Positions 1-6,733 of a stretch of 8,759 nucleotides of DNA are shown in pieces. Below the pieces are notes generated by a model that was not told where the DNA came from, made no database searches, and saw only the letters and a list, made by a program, of their open reading frames with translations. The position numbers were made by a program, and so were the translations under genes. The stretch is from Fidelibacterota bacterium (lineage in GTDB: Bacteria; Marinisomatota; Marinisomatia; Marinisomatales; TCS55): positions 16,835-25,593 of the forward strand of contig PBPW01000050.1 of assembly GCA_002725545.1 (NCBI GenBank), in the 5' to 3' direction. Position 1 is the stretch's first letter. Every line of letters starts with the position of its first letter.

Positions 1-1461
1 GTGCAACTGCGTGCATCGGGTGACCTATTTTATGTACTTACTGATGGATTAATAAGTGCAAATATTGGAATGTTTGCATTATCAGCAATTGTAATGATTT
101 ATGTGGCGTCCGGTGGTTTGAAATCTGTGGCATTTGTCGATTGTGCCCAAGCAATTTTATTAGCAATTGGTATAGTTATTTTAGGTGGAATTACTATTCA
201 TTATGCTGGTGGTTGGTCAGGGTTTACAAATTCTTTTGCTGAAATTATTCGCAATGATATTGCATCTGGAGATAATCTGACTCCCAATGGTCATTCTACA
301 AGAGTTGCTTTGCCTGGTGGTATACAATATGTTTCATCTGGTTCTAAAGCGATTGGTGGGCCGTGGACTGGAATTATGTGTATGACATATATGTTTGCAT
401 TGATGGGTATCCAATCATCCCCTGCATTTTCAATGTGGGCGTTTTCAAATAAAACTTCGAGAGCATTTCGTTGGCAACAAGTTGTTGCTTCATCTATAGT
501 AATTGGAATTATTCTCTTTTCATTTACTATTATACAGGGGTTGGGTGGACATGTCTTAATCGAAAAAGGTGTAATTGAAAGCGCCACAGATAAGAACCTA
601 ATCCCTCAATTAATTAATCTTTTATCTGATAGTGCACCCTGGTTAGTTGGTTTGCTGGCAGTATGCGCGCTGGCAGCTATGCAGAGCACAGGTGCAGCCT
701 ATATGTCAACATTTAGTGCAATGGTAACCAAAGACATCTATGCTAAATATGTTTCACCAAAATCATCAGATAAAAAACAAAAGTTTATTGGAAGGTTTTT
801 TGTAATTATCGTGACTGCTGCTGCATTGGTAGTTGCTGCCAATTCGAACCAGGCCATTGTAATGTTAGGCGGCCTAGCTGTCGCATATGGATTTCAGATG
901 TATCCATCGCTTATAGGTATTTGTTATTATAAAGGGTTCAACAATAAAGGGGTTGTTGCTGGATTAATAATAGGCTTGATAGCGGTTACACTTACCGATA
1001 GAACATCTATTTGGTTTGGTGTGCCATGGGGAGCATATCCTTTAACTATCCACAGTGCTGGTTGGGGAATCTTCTTTAATTTAATTACAACATTTATAGT
1101 ATCTAGCCTTACAAAAGAGACAGAATTAGAAAAATATAATAAAGATAGAACTCATGAATTATTATCAACAGTTTCAGGAATGAATTTTTATCAAAAGAAA
1201 AAAGTAAGGCTAGCCTGGGTGCTCACTTTGATTTGGTTCCTTGTTGGCTTTGGGCCGTTTGCTACAATTGGAAATACATTATTTTCAGATCCTAATTTAC
1301 CTAGCCTGTGGGCACCTTTTGGACTACCATCATTATGGGTTTGGCAAATTATCTTTTTAGTATATGGTATTTTTGTTATGTGGTTTCTAGCTTTTCATAT
1401 GGGCCTTTCAAAACCCATTGATCCCGATCGGGTTGATAGAGTAGCGAAATCGCTAATTTAA
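1..1461 (+). CDS. Sodium:solute symporter (SSS family), 5'-truncated
   Basis: Inner-membrane transporter that would couple Na+ entry to uptake of a small solute; the substrate cannot be read from the sequence. The frame is open from base 1, and 486 residues are visible. The SSS hallmark ASGGLKSVAFVDCAQ (36-50), which follows the fifth helix of the fold, lies almost at the left edge, so the first three or four helices and the true start are outside the window. The GTG at base 1 is best read as an internal Val. About eleven hydrophobic segments are visible, near 20-38, 46-68, 121-145, 160-182, 213-240, 264-281, 286-310, 316-333, 350-370, 403-424 and 446-468. The segment LAAMQSTGAAYMSTFSAMV (224-242) followed by TKDIY matches the Na+-site helix and the (T/S)xDIY ending typical of SSS proteins. 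A charged loop (371-402) and two extra helices ending in FHMGLSKPIDPDRV form a C-terminal extension beyond the core. The gene stops 18 bases before the next one, so co-transcription is likely. Confidence 0.9.
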   Translation: MQLRASGDLFYVLTDGLISANIGMFALSAIVMIYVASGGLKSVAFVDCAQAILLAIGIVILGGITIHYAGGWSGFTNSFAEIIRNDIASGDNLTPNGHSTRVALPGGIQYVSSGSKAIGGPWTGIMCMTYMFALMGIQSSPAFSMWAFSNKTSRAFRWQQVVASSIVIGIILFSFTIIQGLGGHVLIEKGVIESATDKNLIPQLINLLSDSAPWLVGLLAVCALAAMQSTGAAYMSTFSAMVTKDIYAKYVSPKSSDKKQKFIGRFFVIIVTAAALVVAANSNQAIVMLGGLAVAYGFQMYPSLIGICYYKGFNNKGVVAGLIIGLIAVTLTDRTSIWFGVPWGAYPLTIHSAGWGIFFNLITTFIVSSLTKETELEKYNKDRTHELLSTVSGMNFYQKKKVRLAWVLTLIWFLVGFGPFATIGNTLFSDPNLPSLWAPFGLPSLWVWQIIFLVYGIFVMWFLAFHMGLSKPIDPDRVDRVAKSLI

Positions 1462-1479
1462 TTACAAACTCAAGGTAAA

Positions 1480-4440
1480 ATGAAAAAACATATTATACTA
1501 CTGGCTTTATCTTATTTGCTTATTCAACCAATTTATGCGCAGATCGGCACTTGGACTATTGGCAATAGAAACCATCCAGAACTAGATTGGAAAACCATTA
1601 CCACACAAAGATTTAATATCCATTATCATGATGGCTTAAAAGAAACTGCGATAAAAAGTGCAAAAATAGCTGAACACGTCATGCCAACATTGATGCAGCA
1701 AATGAACCTTGATACGATTCCTAGGATTGATATTACCCTAACACGCGAGGATGAGTTCACAAATGCTTTTGCAGTTATTGCAGCTTATCAGGTATTTATC
1801 TGGGTAGAACAAAATGATGTTGGCCCATACCTTGAAAAGAATAAATGGCTGGAAAGTGTTATTGCCCATGAATTGCAACACGTGGTTTTTGTTGAAAGAC
1901 TTAAAAGCTGGCTTCCATTTCCTATGGACAGGCTAACAATGGGTTTACCTACATGGGTAGCGGAGGGTGTCGCAGAATATATGACCGAAAGCTGGCGTCC
2001 ATACCGGGCTGATCTTGAGCATAAAAGGCATATTATTATCAACCCCGAAAAAAGAGATATTTGGGATCCCCATGCAGATGGGTTCTCAAAAATGCTATAT
2101 TGGTCAGAAAGATTTGGCGACTCAACGATTGTTAAAGTATTGGAATATAGAAGCGATGTTGGGTTGTTCAATTTTGAAGATGCATTTAAAAAAATCAATG
2201 GGATTACAGTAAAACAGTTTGTTGAAGATTGGCGCGTTCATATGAACACCTATTACTATGGATATCGATCTCAAAAAGAAGCGTACAAAGAAATTGGTGA
2301 GGTATTTACTCTTCCTATAAAAAAAATGCAATCATTTGCATTCTATAAAGATAGTACGCAGATGGCGCTTTTAGGTCTTTATGATAAATACCATTTGGAT
2401 GTATCGCTGATGATCGCTGAAAGAGACACACTTAAAGAATCAAAGAGATATGAAAATTGGAAAGAAGAAAAAGAAAAGCTAAAGAAGAAGAAAAAGAAAA
2501 GCAAAAAAGACTCATTAAAAATTAATCAACCTTATAAAGAAAGGGTGATTTGGAAAAAATCTGAAATCGACTACGGAAGATTTCATGAAGGATTATCATG
2601 GTCACCAGATGGAAGCAAGATCGCCTATGCTAAATACCATTATAGTAACAATAATCAATCTCTTGTTTATGATATAAAAATATATGATAAGCAAAAAAAG
2701 ATGGATAGATGGATAACATCATCTAAGCGGGCAAGATATCCAACGTGGGTGGATTCATCTAGTATTGCTTTTGTAGCAATTGATAATGATACTTCAAATA
2801 TATATCTCTCTGACTTAAATGGTGAAATAAAAGCCCTGACCAGCTTTAGAGAAAATACCCAAATTATGTACCTATCTATCTCACCAGATTATCGCAATCT
2901 TGCCTTTGCAATGTCGCCTAAATCTGGGAATATGGATATATATACCTTTGAAATTGAATCAAAAAAATTAAAAAGAATTACAACTCATCCTTCCGCAGAT
3001 TTACGCCCGATCTGGCATACCGATGGTACCGCAATTTCATTTACATCTCACCGAAATGGTGTTCCCAATATTTATACAGTAAATCTTTCAAATGGATCAA
3101 TCAATAATAATACCGATTCTGGAGATGGAATTATTTCAAAACAATGGATGCCGAATGACGATCTTCTTTTAACGCAGTCAGCAATCAATACGACTGATAG
3201 TGTACGATTGATTAAGATGGATCCTTTTAGAAAGCCAAAGGCATTATCGTTTTCAATAAACCCATACTATAGTTCATGGTTAAATGCTGGACCAGATGTA
3301 TCATTTGTAAATGAGCTTCCTAGTGATACGATCAACATATCACAGCCCTCAGATTATAAATTTTGGAAAACGATGAGACGAACACAATTGTTATCGCTTC
3401 CACCAAATTTTACTCAGGTAATTTGGGCAGATGCAATGAATAAAAATATGATAGGTGTCGTAGGACTACTTAATGACCAAAAGATTGATAACAGTGGATT
3501 CATGCTGCAATACTTAACAGCAAATTATGGACCGCTCATAATATTAACCGCTTCTAGAAATAGTTATTTATTAGGAGGCGTATCATTTAGAATATATGAT
3601 GAGAGAAATATCTTCCAGTATCAAAATGGTCTGGAGCTTGCTTTAGAGCTCCCAATGAATTTTTCTGAATCACTTTCTTCTAATCATACCATTGGTTTTG
3701 GTATGGCATTATTTGATCATATAGTGGGAAATAAAATATCACCTAAGGGTGATGTAGAGTTTGTAGTTAGGGATGAATTTGCTAATCTACCTTATCCTGA
3801 AAGCGGAAAAGAGAGCCTTGTGTCTTTATATTATTATTGGAAAAATATACGGCCACATGCTTGGAATTTGAATACTCCCATTCAGGGGTTTGGACTGAAT
3901 TTACAATTTGATTATGCTGATAGCTCAGTATTTGGAGATTTTGCGTATGGCAGATTCAAGTTTGATTCTTTCGTAAATATTCCTGTCAAGCTAGGCCAGG
4001 GTCCTGCAAAAAGTGCAGTTTATATTAGATTAAAGTCCATGAAACATACGGGAAGTCCGCCAGCTCAAGACTATATTGGACTAACCAATGACCAGCCTAT
4101 ATATATTAATGGCCTGGGAGACCCAAGGGGAATTATTCCGGAAAATCACAATCCCAGAGGTTGGTCAGGATATGTGGTTGGTGATCAATTGGTGTTTGGT
4201 ACTCTTGAATATCGCCTACCGTTTATCCCCAGAACTGCATCTATCAATCTTATATCAGATTATGCCAGTGTCTGGAAGAAGAATAAACAAATAAAAGAAG
4301 TGGTAACATTTGGTTATGAATTAAGAATTTCACTAGGACCTATTTCTATATCTGCTGGGGATGCGCAAACAAACGATAGGTGGAGAAAGAATAAAAAACC
4401 GCTTAGATATTATAGACTAGCATTAATTAATCCTTTTTAA
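1480..4440 (+). CDS. Predicted outer-membrane protein: gluzincin-like metalloprotease, TolB-like propeller and C-terminal beta-barrel
   Basis: Complete 986-residue protein with no gene name that I recognise. It starts with a clear signal peptide (MKKHIILLALSYLLIQPIYAQ, likely cut after Ala20), so the rest is exported. Residues about 40-260 look like a peptidase-MA (gluzincin) domain. HELQH (130-134) is an HExxH zinc motif, and WVAEGVAEY (159-167) supplies the expected downstream Glu ligand (probably Glu162). A very Lys-rich linker covers about 328-347. Residues about 367-600 carry TolB/PD40-type beta-propeller repeats, such as LSWSPDGSKIAYAKY (372-386), YLSISPDYRNLAFAMS (464-479) and LRPIWHTDGTAISFTSHR (508-525). 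The last third (about 650-986) is rich in alternating polar/hydrophobic strands, has a GDPRG-type loop and a GTLEYRLPF strand (907-915) reminiscent of the BamA/Omp85 surface-antigen barrel, and ends in Phe986, a usual outer-membrane barrel terminus. The ATG at 1480 follows a weak AAGGT (1472-1476). The methyltransferase gene begins 15 bases downstream. The domain motifs are seen directly; the barrel and the outer-membrane location are inferred. The substrate is unknown. Confidence 0.78.
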   Translation: MKKHIILLALSYLLIQPIYAQIGTWTIGNRNHPELDWKTITTQRFNIHYHDGLKETAIKSAKIAEHVMPTLMQQMNLDTIPRIDITLTREDEFTNAFAVIAAYQVFIWVEQNDVGPYLEKNKWLESVIAHELQHVVFVERLKSWLPFPMDRLTMGLPTWVAEGVAEYMTESWRPYRADLEHKRHIIINPEKRDIWDPHADGFSKMLYWSERFGDSTIVKVLEYRSDVGLFNFEDAFKKINGITVKQFVEDWRVHMNTYYYGYRSQKEAYKEIGEVFTLPIKKMQSFAFYKDSTQMALLGLYDKYHLDVSLMIAERDTLKESKRYENWKEEKEKLKKKKKKSKKDSLKINQPYKERVIWKKSEIDYGRFHEGLSWSPDGSKIAYAKYHYSNNNQSLVYDIKIYDKQKKMDRWITSSKRARYPTWVDSSSIAFVAIDNDTSNIYLSDLNGEIKALTSFRENTQIMYLSISPDYRNLAFAMSPKSGNMDIYTFEIESKKLKRITTHPSADLRPIWHTDGTAISFTSHRNGVPNIYTVNLSNGSINNNTDSGDGIISKQWMPNDDLLLTQSAINTTDSVRLIKMDPFRKPKALSFSINPYYSSWLNAGPDVSFVNELPSDTINISQPSDYKFWKTMRRTQLLSLPPNFTQVIWADAMNKNMIGVVGLLNDQKIDNSGFMLQYLTANYGPLIILTASRNSYLLGGVSFRIYDERNIFQYQNGLELALELPMNFSESLSSNHTIGFGMALFDHIVGNKISPKGDVEFVVRDEFANLPYPESGKESLVSLYYYWKNIRPHAWNLNTPIQGFGLNLQFDYADSSVFGDFAYGRFKFDSFVNIPVKLGQGPAKSAVYIRLKSMKHTGSPPAQDYIGLTNDQPIYINGLGDPRGIIPENHNPRGWSGYVVGDQLVFGTLEYRLPFIPRTASINLISDYASVWKKNKQIKEVVTFGYELRISLGPISISAGDAQTNDRWRKNKKPLRYYRLALINPF
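2461..2508 (+). other. A-rich, Lys-rich low-complexity linker inside the protease/barrel gene
   Basis: Sixteen codons (residues 328-343) are almost entirely AAA, AAG or GAA, interrupted only by one CTA and one AGC. They encode a highly basic stretch with six consecutive Lys (335-340). It sits between the protease-like part and the first propeller repeat, where a flexible or coiled interdomain linker is expected. The frame stays open through it. Confidence 0.7.
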
Positions 4441-4455
4441 TTATTATTGAACTAA

Positions 4456-5265
4456 ATGATTGCTAAAATATTCATCTCACTTGTAAGAATTTCACCTTCT
4501 TTTCAAAGATCAATCTGGAAATGGTGGTACCAAAGGCTAGGTAAAAGAGCCCACGATAGTGGCTGGACATTTATGAATTATGGATTTATACCAAAAGATA
4601 AAAGTGCAGCTACTAGATTAGAGAATGAAGATAAAAATAATCGTTTATTCATTCAATTGTATGATTATGTCGCATCACAAATTCCACTGGAAGGCCTGAA
4701 GGTGCTTGAAGTTGGATCTGGGCGTGGTGGGGGTACATCATTTATATCTAGATATTATAATCCTAGCACCATTACGGGGCTTGATTATTCTGCTTCTGCA
4801 ATTAAGCTTTCAAAAAAATTACATGGTAATATTTCAAATATTAATTTTGTTAAAGGTGATGCAGAAAGCTTGCCCTTTGATGATAATTCATTTGATGCAG
4901 TTATCAATGTAGAGTCATCCCATTGTTATGGAAACATGGAATCCTTTGTAGGCGAAGTTTATAGAGTGCTCAAAAAAGGGGGGCATTTTAGCTGGGCCGA
5001 TCTTAGAGGAAAAGAAATGGTCAAAGATACCGAGTCTGTCTTTGATAATTCTCAGCTAAATTGTATACATGAATCTGTAATAACGCCTCAAGTTATTGAT
5101 GCATTAGATGAAGTTCATGAACAAAAAATGGGTATGATAAAAAATCATGTTCCAAAAATATTACAAACAGCATTTAAAGATTTTGCTGGAGCAAAAGACT
5201 CTAAAATTTATAACGCATTTAATAATGGGGGTGCAGTATACCTTGCAAAAGCATTCAAAAAATAA
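4456..5265 (+). CDS. Class I SAM-dependent methyltransferase, resembling mycobacterial phthiotriolone-type O-methyltransferases
   Basis: Cytoplasmic enzyme of 269 residues that would transfer a methyl group from S-adenosylmethionine to an unidentified small molecule or lipid. The Rossmann-fold motifs are all present. Motif I is VLEVGSGRGGGTSF (83-96), the acidic strand end that binds the SAM ribose is TGLDYS (107-112, Asp110), motif II/III is GDAESLPFDDNSFDAV (134-149), followed by NVESSHCY (151-158) and the post-motif RVLKKGGHF (170-178). The GRGGG glycine run, the NVESSHCY block, the ADLR after it, and the N-terminal FMNYGF (39-44) all recall, from memory, the mycobacterial phthiotriolone/phenolphthiotriolone dimycocerosate methyltransferase family (Rv2952 type). 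A phthiocerol substrate is very unlikely in this context, so only the fold and the O-methylation of a hydrophobic metabolite are suggested. The ATG at 4456 has no recognisable Shine-Dalgarno. The gene lies 15 bases after the barrel-protein gene, probably in the same transcript, and a 131-base gap follows. Confidence 0.85.
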   Translation: MIAKIFISLVRISPSFQRSIWKWWYQRLGKRAHDSGWTFMNYGFIPKDKSAATRLENEDKNNRLFIQLYDYVASQIPLEGLKVLEVGSGRGGGTSFISRYYNPSTITGLDYSASAIKLSKKLHGNISNINFVKGDAESLPFDDNSFDAVINVESSHCYGNMESFVGEVYRVLKKGGHFSWADLRGKEMVKDTESVFDNSQLNCIHESVITPQVIDALDEVHEQKMGMIKNHVPKILQTAFKDFAGAKDSKIYNAFNNGGAVYLAKAFKK

Positions 5266-5270
5266 TCAAT

Positions 5271-5291
5271 AATTTAATAAAAAATTAAATT
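5271..5291 (+). terminator. Possible weak all-A/T hairpin after the methyltransferase gene
   Basis: AATTTAAT (5271-5278) and ATTAAATT (5284-5291) are perfect inverted repeats around a five-A loop, five bases after the methyltransferase stop codon. A short T run (5297-5300) follows a few bases later. The stem has no G or C, so it would be unstable as an intrinsic terminator. In such AT-rich DNA an 8-base inverted repeat can arise by chance. Confidence 0.22.
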
Positions 5292-5313
5292 CATACTTTT
5301 ATAGTTGATTGAA

Positions 5314-5345
5314 TTGAATGTAACCTTAGGTACAACAAATATAAT
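5314..5345 (+). promoter_or_regulatory. Candidate promoter for purA-purL
   Basis: A perfect TATAAT (5340-5345) lies 51 bases before the purA GTG, in the only long intergenic gap of the window. The best upstream partner is TTGAAT (5314-5319), but the 20-base spacer is longer than the 16-18 favoured by sigma-70-type promoters. I see no TTTG/TAnnTTTG pair of the Bacteroidota type. The position is sensible for a purine transcript start, but the AT-rich background makes chance matches likely. Confidence 0.27.
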
Positions 5346-5396
5346 TTATTTGATGTTTTCTTTCCGCATATTAAAGGCCAGCCAGCAGTACCTTAA

Positions 5397-6689
<1,293 letters not shown>

Positions 6690-6712
6690 TTTTTTGATAT
6701 AAAAATAAATTT

Positions 6713-6733
6713 ATGGCATATTCCCTATGGCAT
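6713..6733 (+). repeat. Direct repeat ATGGCAT spanning the purL start, with a second out-of-frame ATG
   Basis: ATGGCAT occurs at 6713-6719 and again at 6727-6733, 14 bases apart. The second copy holds the purL start codon. The first ATG is in another frame and opens an 18-triplet reading frame (17 residues, MAYSLWHLQKKLLISVI) that ends at TAG 6764-6766, inside purL. The repeat is plain in the sequence; any regulatory role is speculation. Confidence 0.55.

Noticed and set aside
1..3. GTG at base 1 as the genuine start of the symporter gene
   Set aside because: The first visible family motif is one that normally lies after the fifth helix, so the N-terminal helices must be upstream of the window.
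291..587. Open frame on the minus strand inside the symporter gene
   Set aside because: It mirrors a well-supported coding frame, and its translation shows no recognisable domain.
1788..2331. Two minus-strand frames and one alternative plus-strand frame inside the protease domain
   Set aside because: They overlap conserved protease sequence including the zinc motif region, and none has a family signature.
4088..4294. Alternative plus-strand frame within the barrel region
   Set aside because: It is short, lies inside the better-supported 986-residue frame and shows no motif.
5371..5396. Hairpin just before the purA GTG (TTAAAGG against CCTTAA) as a riboswitch or attenuator
   Set aside because: Only four clean pairs with a bulge and a long loop, and no purine-riboswitch core is recognisable.
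6690..6726. Terminator between purA and purL
   Set aside because: There is a T run but no GC stem, and the 37-base gap fits an operon.
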